Below the pieces are notes generated by a model. The model was not told the origin of the DNA. It saw only the letters and a list, made by a program, of their open reading frames with translations, and made no database searches. A DNA stretch of 64,000 nucleotides from Candidatus Thorarchaeota archaeon. Lineage in GTDB: Archaea; Asgardarchaeota; Thorarchaeia; Thorarchaeales; Thorarchaeaceae. Positions 51,458-59,618 of the stretch are shown in pieces. A program made the position numbers and the translations under genes. Position 1 is the stretch's first letter. Each line of letters starts with the position of its first letter. The stretch is from positions 5,795 through 69,794 of the forward strand of contig RDOF01000015.1 in NCBI GenBank assembly GCA_011365025.1. The letters run 5' to 3'.

Positions 51458-52321
51458 ATGAATGATACACTGGAATCCATCATGGCTGAACTCCGTTCGC
51501 GAGTCAATACTGAAGACACGAAAACAATAGTGGCCCAATCGGAGATTGATCGCATAAAAACGGATACTGTGGTTGTGCTTCCTGCTGGTGGAAAAGGAAC
51601 TCGAATACGCACGGAAACACAGAGTGAAGGCATCAACAAAGTGATGATTAGCATCAATGGAAAACATAGCATGATTGAGAAGACCATTACCGACTATGCG
51701 GCGATTGGCATCAAGGAATTCGTTGTTCTTACAGGTTTCCTTGCCAAAGAAGTTGAGGCGCATCTAGGAGATGGCTCTCGATGGGAAGTAAGAATCAAGT
51801 ATTCCCAAGACCCTGATGGGAGAAAAGTTGGCAATGCCGGAGCTATACTTCATGCTCTAAACAATGGGATTCTTGATGATTCATTAACTGCAATTGTGCA
51901 CAACCCCGATGACGTGATAGTCGGAATTGACCGGCCTTACGGCGAGGTTTTTCTTGAAGGTCACCTGAAGGGCGTAAAGAATGGGTGCATCTGCACCTTC
52001 GTGGTCGTTCCAGAGTCTCCTTTTCAGTACTCAGGAATGATTATTCGCGATGGCCGTGTAATGGATGTCACCAAGTATCCACCCATTGCGATTCCCGCCC
52101 ATACTGGGATTACAATCTTTCACCCTGATTCCTATGACTACTTCCGACGTTTCGTTTCCCTAGAAAAGGAGTCCTCCTTTGAGGCTGTGGTTTGTCCTGT
52201 TCTAGCTCAAGAGAAACGGCTCTTTGCAATCAATATTCCCTCAGGAACTTGGATTCCAGTGAATGACCTAAAGGGAATTGAAGCAGCTCAAGCAGCTATG
52301 GAGGCGGAGTCTGGTCGTTGA
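51458..52321 (+). CDS. Sugar nucleotidyltransferase
   Basis: This 287-residue nucleotidyltransferase of the RmlA/GlmU/GalU superfamily has the Gly-rich VVVLPAGGKGTRIR loop near residues 38-51, an acceptor-binding KVMISINGK, AAIGIKEFVVLTGFLAKEV and PDDVIVGIDRPYGE near the metal-binding Asp. It makes an NDP-sugar that feeds the glycosyltransferases downstream. The nucleotide and sugar cannot be told. No hexapeptide C-terminal repeats are present, so it is transferase-only. Confidence 0.85.
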   Translation: MNDTLESIMAELRSRVNTEDTKTIVAQSEIDRIKTDTVVVLPAGGKGTRIRTETQSEGINKVMISINGKHSMIEKTITDYAAIGIKEFVVLTGFLAKEVEAHLGDGSRWEVRIKYSQDPDGRKVGNAGAILHALNNGILDDSLTAIVHNPDDVIVGIDRPYGEVFLEGHLKGVKNGCICTFVVVPESPFQYSGMIIRDGRVMDVTKYPPIAIPAHTGITIFHPDSYDYFRRFVSLEKESSFEAVVCPVLAQEKRLFAINIPSGTWIPVNDLKGIEAAQAAMEAESGR

Positions 52322-52423
52322 CCCGCTGCGTTCTAATGTACTCGGAACCTTCTTAATGTAAAGGATTCCAGTGGTAGAGTTGCCTATGGGCATGTGAAAG
52401 CCAACTGCGGTGCTACTATCCCT

Positions 52424-53134
52424 ATGAGGACTATCATTATCCCAACAGTGAACGAAGCGGCGAACGTTGGACGCCTCATACCCTTGATTTTCGAGTACGT
52501 TGGCGAAGATAGTACCTCTGTCATTATTGTTGATGATAGCAGCACAGATGGCACAATCGATGTCGTCAGGGAACTGAGCGACCAGTACGACGTTCATCTC
52601 CTAGAGAGGAGTCATAGACTGGGGATTTCAAGTGCGGTGCAGCAAGGTGCAATGAAGGCAAACGAAGGTCATGTTGCAGTGATGGATGCTGACTTCTCTC
52701 ATCATCCCAAGTATCTCCCTCTTTTATTCAACAAGCTAGACGAAGGCTATGATGTCGTAATCGGGTCCAGATATATTCCTGGGGGCGGAGTGAGTGGGTG
52801 GCCTGTCCATCGAGTAGTTATAAGCAGGGGCGCAACAGCAATTGCCAAGGCCCTCTTCAGGATTCCAGTCAAGGACCCAATGAGCGGCTTTATAGCTGTT
52901 AGATCGAGTGACATACTTGCAGATAGTATCAAGAATCCTGGGTCGAAGTTCGTACTTGAGGTCCTCATAGGGAACAATTCCCTGCGCTATGCCGAGATTC
53001 CAATCAACTTTGAGAACAGACGGCGTGGGGAGAGTAAGATGAGCATTCAACTCATGCTATTTTACTTGGCCCTTGTTGGAAGAGCATTCCTGCGACAGAA
53101 TGGTCGCATAAGGAAGATACTGGATCGTAGGTGA
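52424..53134 (+). CDS. Dolichyl-phosphate mannosyltransferase-like GT2
   Basis: This 236-residue cytoplasmic GT2 enzyme of the DPM1 type has IIPTVNEAANVGRLIPLI at the start, VIIVDDSSTDGTIDVVREL (the DDSSxD motif), MDADFSHHPKYLP (the DAD metal motif), GSRYIPGGGV and VKDPMSGFIAVRS. It has no C-terminal membrane helix, so it would work on a lipid phosphate such as dolichyl phosphate with a separate membrane partner. ATG 52424 begins the family-like part; GTG 52394 would add ten residues. Confidence 0.9.
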   Translation: MRTIIIPTVNEAANVGRLIPLIFEYVGEDSTSVIIVDDSSTDGTIDVVRELSDQYDVHLLERSHRLGISSAVQQGAMKANEGHVAVMDADFSHHPKYLPLLFNKLDEGYDVVIGSRYIPGGGVSGWPVHRVVISRGATAIAKALFRIPVKDPMSGFIAVRSSDILADSIKNPGSKFVLEVLIGNNSLRYAEIPINFENRRRGESKMSIQLMLFYLALVGRAFLRQNGRIRKILDRR

Positions 53135-53261
53135 GAGAGGATTACTGACTCCGGATTTGCCCCACTGCTTTTGCAACAAACTCATATGTGCCTATGCTCC
53201 GAAGGGCCGATATTTGCTGTCTTGAAAGCATTCATAACGTGACGAAATCGAGGCGAACCAG

Positions 53262-55391
53262 TTGGAGAGAGATGACGTCTTGGAGCAAGAGATTGACAGT
53301 CCGACAGAAGGCTCTCTTTTTGGTTCGAGAGGCACCTCCATTCTCATCCTGCTTTTCGTCTTGAATCTCATTCCCTCCATATCCTTGCGCATTGTAAGTG
53401 ACTCTATGATGCCCTTTTTCATAGTAATCTTTGTCTGGGCCGCTTTGTACATTCTTACGATGGGCCTAACACTTTATCTCTTGAAGGAAGATAGCTCTCT
53501 GCATGGCATCCTTTTGTGGTCACGTAAATCCCTACTCGTGTTGATACTACTCACAGTAGTACCTCGAGCAGTCTTCCTTGGTTCTGAAGTACTCATTTCT
53601 CTTGATGCCCTCTGGTACTTGGATTTTGGGGACTTCATGTCTTGGGGTGATATGCCCTATGCGGATTTCTACTTCCCGTATCCTCCCGTCTTTGGATACT
53701 TCATCTATGGCATTATGCTAGTTGCTCCTGCTGTTGATTCATATAGGATTCTAGCTATAGCCCTCGATGTTCTGATTGTTACAGCCCTCTGGTGGATGAA
53801 CCAAGATCGTCCCACTAACCACGTTTTACAAGTTGCTCCTTTCTTCTATACCTTTCTTCCATTCTCGGTAATAGAATCTGGTCTAAATGGGCACTTTGAA
53901 CCATTGGCAAATCTATTCCTCTTGGTTGCCTTATGCTGCCTGCTGGAAAAACGAGAGGGTCTTGGAGCAATATCTTTGGGACTAAGCATTGCTACGAAGA
54001 TCTATGCAGGATTCATCCTTCCGATTCTGCTTCTATTCATACCGGGATATCGCAAGAAGCTCGAGTTTATTCTCATCACGTTGCTTACCTTCTTTGCAAC
54101 TTTCATACCTTTCTCGGTCCCGGTATGGCTTCGCGGCGACCTCCTATTTCCCGGAACCGCAATGCCTGGCCTTCAGACGGGCTTCTTTGACGCAATGATT
54201 GGCTTCATCTTCGAGCTTAGCCCTATCCACCTTATCACCATCTCAATTGTCGGTATAGCTGCACTTCTTCTGCTTGGTTTCTTCATGGGACGCTCGGCAG
54301 GAGTTCTATCCGTGCGAACTTCGCTTACCTATGACATCCTGACTTTTTGTGTAGGTTTTCTCTTTGTGTTCATGTCCTTCCTTGCCATTGTCTATCCATA
54401 TCTTCCTCCAGCACCAGGCGTGTTCTGGAGATATCCAACGAACATTGCCCTCGCTCGTGGTATTGCAGCATCCTTTATTGCTATCCTCTTAATGGCCACT
54501 GCTTGGAAACGTTGGCGTCTTACCCCTGAGAGGAAGATCTCCACGACTTCTTTTGGTTTGATTGCTTCTGTCACAATGCTGCTTCTTATCACTCTGTCAA
54601 AACAGGTCTTCTATGGATGGTATATGCTATGGCCCCTTATACCGCTCCTTTTCCTCCGTGACAGAAGAGTTGTTTATCTCATTCTTGGCTGCATGCTGTT
54701 GCTGTATCCGAGTTATACTCATGATAACTTCCTTTCTCTTGGGTATCAAGAGGATAAGACCTGGAGTGACGAATTCACCGACACAGATGATTGGGATACC
54801 TATTTGGACTTTGCAGATAGCGGACTGAATGAGTCTCAAGTATCAGCTCAGCTGCAATCCCGGAATGGAATTGGTGCTTTCTCTGTTAATGCAGCTCATA
54901 ACGCGTCAATAGATCAGTTGAGTAGGGTGAAGGCAATGTATTCCCGCGACGTTTCCGTTGACGTCACTCTGGACACCGAGATTGTCCTTCTCATCTCGTC
55001 AGATTGGGATCCAACTTTCGGTCGTTATGCTGATGTGGAGCTATACTTCCAAGGTCTTAATGAAACAGGTCAAGTCGTATCTGACGCAGTTATTGCAGAA
55101 TGGCAGTTCTCTCCGAAGAACATCACCTATGTTCTTTGGCGATTCAGCTTCCAAGGGACTGGCGTGACAGCTCATCCAGTAGAGCTAACAAAATTCATAC
55201 TAGTCATTGATAATGTTCAAGCGCACGACCTGTCGGTTCTCATAGATTTCATTTACACAACTGAGGTGTATCGATTCACGCCAGGTACAGTAATTGTCGG
55301 TGTACTTCTGGCCATACCTAGCCTTGCATCCATATTCATGCTAGAACGAATGCTTCCCAGTTGGAAGATTGATTCAGAGGAAGATCGCTGA
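53262..55391 (+). CDS. Large membrane glycosyltransferase-like protein (GT-C type) with C-terminal ectodomain
   Basis: This 709-residue protein has about 12 membrane helices (first near residue 25), an extracytoplasmic acidic motif in the first loops (SLDALWYLDFGDFMSWGD, then YFPYPPVFG), VIESGLNGHFEPLANLF and a long C-terminal domain of about 200 residues outside the membrane, rich in Ser, Asp and beta strands (DVSVDVTLDTEIVLLISS), ending with one last helix. The layout suits GT-C-type transferases that use dolichyl-phosphate sugars. TTG start. The sugar and acceptor cannot be determined. It belongs to the surface glycan region with its neighbours. Confidence 0.75.
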   Translation: MERDDVLEQEIDSPTEGSLFGSRGTSILILLFVLNLIPSISLRIVSDSMMPFFIVIFVWAALYILTMGLTLYLLKEDSSLHGILLWSRKSLLVLILLTVVPRAVFLGSEVLISLDALWYLDFGDFMSWGDMPYADFYFPYPPVFGYFIYGIMLVAPAVDSYRILAIALDVLIVTALWWMNQDRPTNHVLQVAPFFYTFLPFSVIESGLNGHFEPLANLFLLVALCCLLEKREGLGAISLGLSIATKIYAGFILPILLLFIPGYRKKLEFILITLLTFFATFIPFSVPVWLRGDLLFPGTAMPGLQTGFFDAMIGFIFELSPIHLITISIVGIAALLLLGFFMGRSAGVLSVRTSLTYDILTFCVGFLFVFMSFLAIVYPYLPPAPGVFWRYPTNIALARGIAASFIAILLMATAWKRWRLTPERKISTTSFGLIASVTMLLLITLSKQVFYGWYMLWPLIPLLFLRDRRVVYLILGCMLLLYPSYTHDNFLSLGYQEDKTWSDEFTDTDDWDTYLDFADSGLNESQVSAQLQSRNGIGAFSVNAAHNASIDQLSRVKAMYSRDVSVDVTLDTEIVLLISSDWDPTFGRYADVELYFQGLNETGQVVSDAVIAEWQFSPKNITYVLWRFSFQGTGVTAHPVELTKFILVIDNVQAHDLSVLIDFIYTTEVYRFTPGTVIVGVLLAIPSLASIFMLERMLPSWKIDSEEDR

Positions 55392-55393
55392 AT

Positions 55394-56611
55394 CTACATT
55401 TTCATCGTTCTATAGTAATGAGAAAGAGTTCTTCTTCCAGCCAACTCCCAAGTTTCTCGGCGGGCATACGCTACTTGATCCTGACTCATACGTTGCGCCT
55501 CTTCTGGGTTCTCGAGCACCTCAATGAGCTTCTTAGCAAGGTCTTCAACGTCTCCTGCTTTGAACAAAAACAGGTTACCTCCCACACTGTCTCGATTATG
55601 ATACCCAACGTCTGAGGCAAGGATGGGCACCCCATAGCCCGCATAATTGTGAATCGGACCACTGGCCCCTACGCTTTCCGTGTAAGGGATGAGAAGTATC
55701 GCACTAGCGGCGAAGTAGTCCGGAACTTCGTCATCAGGTATGAACCTATTATCAAATCGTACGTTCTCTGACAGATTGAGTTCTCGGCATAGGTTTCGTA
55801 GTTCCTGCATGTATGTATCGGAATCGAATCCCTGAGGCCGTCCTGCAATAAGCAGCAGCACATCTGGGTTAGTTACTCTCACCTTGTCAAGCGCTCTCAG
55901 CGCAATATCGAACCCCTTTCCCCTTCGAATGAAACCAAACATCAGAATAGCAGTCCGCCCCACAAGCCCAAGCCTGCGTAACGCATATTCTTGATTCGTA
56001 GGGTCTTCCAGTTGCACGCAGGGGTGTGGTATCTCAAGGACTTTCTCCGGGTCGATGAAACTGTAATTCCTGAGAAACGCCTTCCGAAGCGTAGAGTCGT
56101 TCTTAACGGTACTCAGCTGGATTGTGGTGGTTCCCCAGTCTAGAAGCCGCATGTATATTCTGAAGAATGACCTAGCAAGCGGCACAAGCTTACGAAGCAG
56201 GCCGTATCCTTTGACGCGTTCCGATACTTGCTCTGGCATCCATGTACTATGCAGAGTTATGGTTGTCTTGATTCCCATGGCCCGCACAAGGATGAGGAAG
56301 AATAGCATTATTTCGCCAAAGAGACCCCCGTAGACCTTTCCATAGGGGCCAAACTGCACATGAACAATGTCGGGTCGTTGTGATTTGATTCTCCTTGCCA
56401 ATGTGATTGGATATAGTGGGGACTGCCCATTCCATATCCTCAAGGTTTGAATTTGTCCATCATTGGTGTCCATGGAGTCTGCATCTTTCCCAGTGACAGC
56501 AGTGATCTGAACATTGTCATGCAAGGATAGGCTCTCTATCAGCCGAGCAGTATATGGTGATTCTCCTGTTTTTTGCGGAGGAAGTGTCGATATTATCGCA
56601 ACATGTACCAT
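55394..56611 (-). CDS. GT4-family glycosyltransferase
   Basis: This 405-residue GT-B fold enzyme has the N-terminal VHVAIISTLPPQKTGESPYTARL, RPDIVHVQFGPYG, a C-terminal UDP-sugar binding part with LVGRTAILMFGFIRRGKG and the acidic motif region PYTESVGASGPIHNYAGYG. One or two short hydrophobic segments near EIMLFFLILVRAMG suggest membrane association. ATG 56611 begins the conserved part. It is divergent from the flippase gene and convergent with the 709-residue gene. Confidence 0.85.
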   Translation of the reverse strand: MVHVAIISTLPPQKTGESPYTARLIESLSLHDNVQITAVTGKDADSMDTNDGQIQTLRIWNGQSPLYPITLARRIKSQRPDIVHVQFGPYGKVYGGLFGEIMLFFLILVRAMGIKTTITLHSTWMPEQVSERVKGYGLLRKLVPLARSFFRIYMRLLDWGTTTIQLSTVKNDSTLRKAFLRNYSFIDPEKVLEIPHPCVQLEDPTNQEYALRRLGLVGRTAILMFGFIRRGKGFDIALRALDKVRVTNPDVLLLIAGRPQGFDSDTYMQELRNLCRELNLSENVRFDNRFIPDDEVPDYFAASAILLIPYTESVGASGPIHNYAGYGVPILASDVGYHNRDSVGGNLFLFKAGDVEDLAKKLIEVLENPEEAQRMSQDQVAYARRETWELAGRRTLSHYYRTMKM

Positions 56612-56756
56612 GTGAACCGTGATGCCAAGACCGCATATCACTCAAAAGACTTTCCGGAAAGCGATTCCGACAACTCTATTTGCTGCGCACGTCACCGAAC
56701 CACTAGCAATCTGCAAGTTGCGTGAGTGGTCTAACCCATAACAGGATGCCGGATCG

Positions 56757-58292
56757 ATGACAGAAACCGCTTCTAGTGCAGCAAGAGGAACCTCTGTGTT
56801 CATGATTCAGGCAGCGGTGACTGGTATTCTCCGTGTTCTTAATCTTGCGATTCTTACCAGGCTTCTTCTACAATCAGATATGGGGCAAATTGGTTTTCTA
56901 GGAATTATCTACGGATTCATGCAGTTTCTAGGAGCAGTCGGGCTTAATCACGCTGCACCACTAGTAGTCCCGGAGGAGGAGGGGAAAGGACCCTCAGGGG
57001 CTGTTAGAAGTTTCCTAAAGCGTTCCGCCAGCATAATCCTGATTTCATCATCTGTTATGGTCATTCTGGTTTTCCTGCTTGCTCCATTTCTCTTCACGAT
57101 TAGCAGTGTTCCTGAGTCATTGATTCATCTTGCCTTAATCATTGGGCCATTCTCAGCCATGGAAACCTTTCTTGACTCCTTTCTCTTGGCAAGATATTAC
57201 GTTCGAAGCCTCGCCCTTGGGCGAATTCTATTTGATATCTCCCGTGTAGTCGGGACCGTCGGTTTGGTTCTTGGCGGATTTGGAGTAGGTGGAGTCATGC
57301 TTGGATGGTTGGGCGGAGAGCTTGTAGCTGTTCTGGTCTTCGGCGCAGCTGCAACTAGAAACTTGGAACCTTCTCCTACGACCATTAGGATGGGGCCGGT
57401 ACTGGCATTTGCAGTTCCCAACCTAGCGTTCCAGACAATTGATGTTGTTATTCAGAGCACTGACCGACTTATTCTCCTCAATTTAATGGGACTCACAACA
57501 CTGGGCGTTTTCGATGTATTTCTGAGGATTCTCTATATGTTTAGTCTAGTTTCTCTCACGATTGCCACCTCAATCTACCCCATCCTCACGAGGATACGCA
57601 TCAGGCTCGAAGAAAAGGATGACTCTGGCATTGCCATGGGGAGTGTAGTAGTCGCCCTGGTTCGTTATATTATCATTCTCTTGTTGCCAGTAGCAATTGT
57701 GGTTGCTCTCAATTCATTCACCGTTCTTGAGGTTCTCTTTGGTTACCCGTATGCCATCTTTCCTGATGCGTCTCTGTCTTTCTCTCTTCTAGTTCTGATT
57801 TACACCCTCTGGGGGGTTGTATACGCAATTCACACTGCTCTCCGGTCCATGGGCGAAGCCAAGTTCTTCGTTGTCTTGGGCGTTTTCATTATCCTATTCG
57901 AAATTGTTGGTTGCTGGTATCTCACATCGCTCTTTGGTCTTCTTGGTTCGGCATTGACACGCTGCATATACGTTACGCTGCTTTTTGCTGTTTCATGGGG
58001 CCGGTTAAAGCAAAGAGGGCTTCGAGGCCTGAGCGCAACGGTAGTTTCTCTTGGTAGGGTTGGGCTCGCCTCCGCCATTGGTGGTCTTCTTGTCTTCTTT
58101 GCAGCTCCCTCAGGGATTATCGAACTGGGCCTTTGTCTCATCATGGCAATCCTCGTTTACATTCCACTGCTGTTTCTATTCCGAGAGATAAAGGAAATTG
58201 ACTTTCAACTTGCGAGGGCAGTTCTTCCGACTTCAGTTCATGGGCTTGTGGCTCGAGTTGAAAGGATCTATTTCAGGAAATCAGAGTACTAA
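56757..58292 (+). CDS. Wzx/MATE-type polysaccharide flippase
   Basis: This membrane protein of 511 residues has about 14 helices of the polysaccharide transporter (Wzx/MOP) family. Blocks such as GTSVFMIQAAVTGILRVLNLAI, LGRILFDISRVVGTVGLVLGG and LNLMGLTTLGVFDVFLRIL fit the first halves of such proteins. It is expected to flip a lipid-linked oligosaccharide across the membrane. It lies between two GT4 genes in the glycan region. The start ATG 56757 has no obvious Shine-Dalgarno. Confidence 0.88.
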   Translation: MTETASSAARGTSVFMIQAAVTGILRVLNLAILTRLLLQSDMGQIGFLGIIYGFMQFLGAVGLNHAAPLVVPEEEGKGPSGAVRSFLKRSASIILISSSVMVILVFLLAPFLFTISSVPESLIHLALIIGPFSAMETFLDSFLLARYYVRSLALGRILFDISRVVGTVGLVLGGFGVGGVMLGWLGGELVAVLVFGAAATRNLEPSPTTIRMGPVLAFAVPNLAFQTIDVVIQSTDRLILLNLMGLTTLGVFDVFLRILYMFSLVSLTIATSIYPILTRIRIRLEEKDDSGIAMGSVVVALVRYIIILLLPVAIVVALNSFTVLEVLFGYPYAIFPDASLSFSLLVLIYTLWGVVYAIHTALRSMGEAKFFVVLGVFIILFEIVGCWYLTSLFGLLGSALTRCIYVTLLFAVSWGRLKQRGLRGLSATVVSLGRVGLASAIGGLLVFFAAPSGIIELGLCLIMAILVYIPLLFLFREIKEIDFQLARAVLPTSVHGLVARVERIYFRKSEY

Positions 58293-58324
58293 ACGAATTA
58301 GTCATCTTGAAAACGCTCTTAAGT

Positions 58325-58336
58325 TATCATAAAAAG
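58325..58336 (+). promoter_or_regulatory. TATA-box-like element upstream of the second GT4 gene
   Basis: TATCATAAAAAG lies about 50 bases before ATG 58382 and predicts a leader of roughly 25 bases. Confidence 0.4.
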
Positions 58337-58381
58337 CATGTTTCTTGAAATCGCGATGGACATTGGAACGAAGATGTCTGC

Positions 58382-59587
58382 ATGAAGTCAAACTCTGAAA
58401 GGAAACACCCAATGATGACGGACAACAACCTGCGCCTCTTGATGTATAGCCCGCTTAGTCTAACTATGGGTGCTGGGGGCGACCGGTGGCTCGTAGAGGT
58501 TGCTCCGAGACTTCTTCAAAGGGGTGTGCATCCAACTGTTGTCGCTTCCGATTTCGTTGCTCGAAGCTATCGCACAAATACTACCCCTTGGTTTGTCGAC
58601 CAGTTGCGCAGACATGGTATTACCTATCGGGAGATTCCTTCAATCTCCTTCTTCCATCGAATGAATTTGCCTCTTCTGAAACCGGAGGCGATAAGGGCTC
58701 TTTCGCACCTTATGCAACAACACGATGTTACCTATTTCATGAATGCCTATGCTCTGCAGGACCTTACAGTGTGGATTGCAAAGAGAATGACTGACAAAGC
58801 TCGGGTGATAAGTTCCCAGCATTCTACCATGTTCCAAGAAGGCTACTTGCACAATATCTACATGCATTTAGTCACAAGACCCCTACTCAGAACCTTTGAG
58901 GCATATCATGTACTGAACAGTGAAGACTTCGCGACTTACCGGTCGTGGGGTCTCGAGAATGCCTTTATGATTCCCAATGGGGTCGATACCCAGCGATTTT
59001 CGCCTCTGAGGCAAAAGGATCAGAGTGAATTTACAGTGCTTTTCGTTGGACGACTGGACTATCAAAAGGGAATTGACATTATCCTACGCGCGATAGAAAG
59101 GCTCGAGATTTCGGAACCCAAAATTGCGTCAAAGATCGTCTTGAAGATTTGCGGAACAGGGCCTATGAGCCAGATGGTGGAGAAGTTTGCAGAACACCGA
59201 GCCAATGTTTCCTACTTAGGATATGTCTCTGATGAGGAATTACTTGAACTCTACAAGTCTGTGAGTCTCTGTCTGATGCCCTCACGGCGGGAGACTTTTG
59301 GTCTTGTGGCCATGGAGGCCATGGCTTCAGGTACTCCAGTCTTGGTTACGGACATACCTGGTCCTCGAACCTTCGTAAATGATGCATTTGGAAAGATGGT
59401 GTCACCAGAAGATGCCGAATCGCTAGCTAAGGGCTTGTCTTGGTTCTTTGAATTGTACCAAGACGACCCAGATGAGTTCACGTCAATGGGGCGTAGAGCT
59501 AGGGATATTTGTGTGAAGGAATACGATTGGAATATAGTCGCAGATAAGTTATCTGTGATGATGAAAAAGACAGCTGAGATTCAATAA
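58382..59587 (+). CDS. GT4-family glycosyltransferase
   Basis: This 401-residue GT-B enzyme has SLTMGAGGDRWLVEVAPRL in the N-terminal half and FVGRLDYQKGIDIILRAI (the sugar-nucleotide side) with the retaining E-x7-E motif in SRRETFGLVAMEAMASGTPV. It is cytoplasmic and probably adds a hexose to the lipid-linked glycan made in this locus. Start ATG 58382; an internal Met near residue 11 is an alternative. It is followed after 22-31 bases by the 875-residue membrane protein gene. Confidence 0.9.
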   Translation: MKSNSERKHPMMTDNNLRLLMYSPLSLTMGAGGDRWLVEVAPRLLQRGVHPTVVASDFVARSYRTNTTPWFVDQLRRHGITYREIPSISFFHRMNLPLLKPEAIRALSHLMQQHDVTYFMNAYALQDLTVWIAKRMTDKARVISSQHSTMFQEGYLHNIYMHLVTRPLLRTFEAYHVLNSEDFATYRSWGLENAFMIPNGVDTQRFSPLRQKDQSEFTVLFVGRLDYQKGIDIILRAIERLEISEPKIASKIVLKICGTGPMSQMVEKFAEHRANVSYLGYVSDEELLELYKSVSLCLMPSRRETFGLVAMEAMASGTPVLVTDIPGPRTFVNDAFGKMVSPEDAESLAKGLSWFFELYQDDPDEFTSMGRRARDICVKEYDWNIVADKLSVMMKKTAEIQ

Positions 59588-59618
59588 CTACAACCAGTTA
59601 TCTAGTGGAGTGACAACC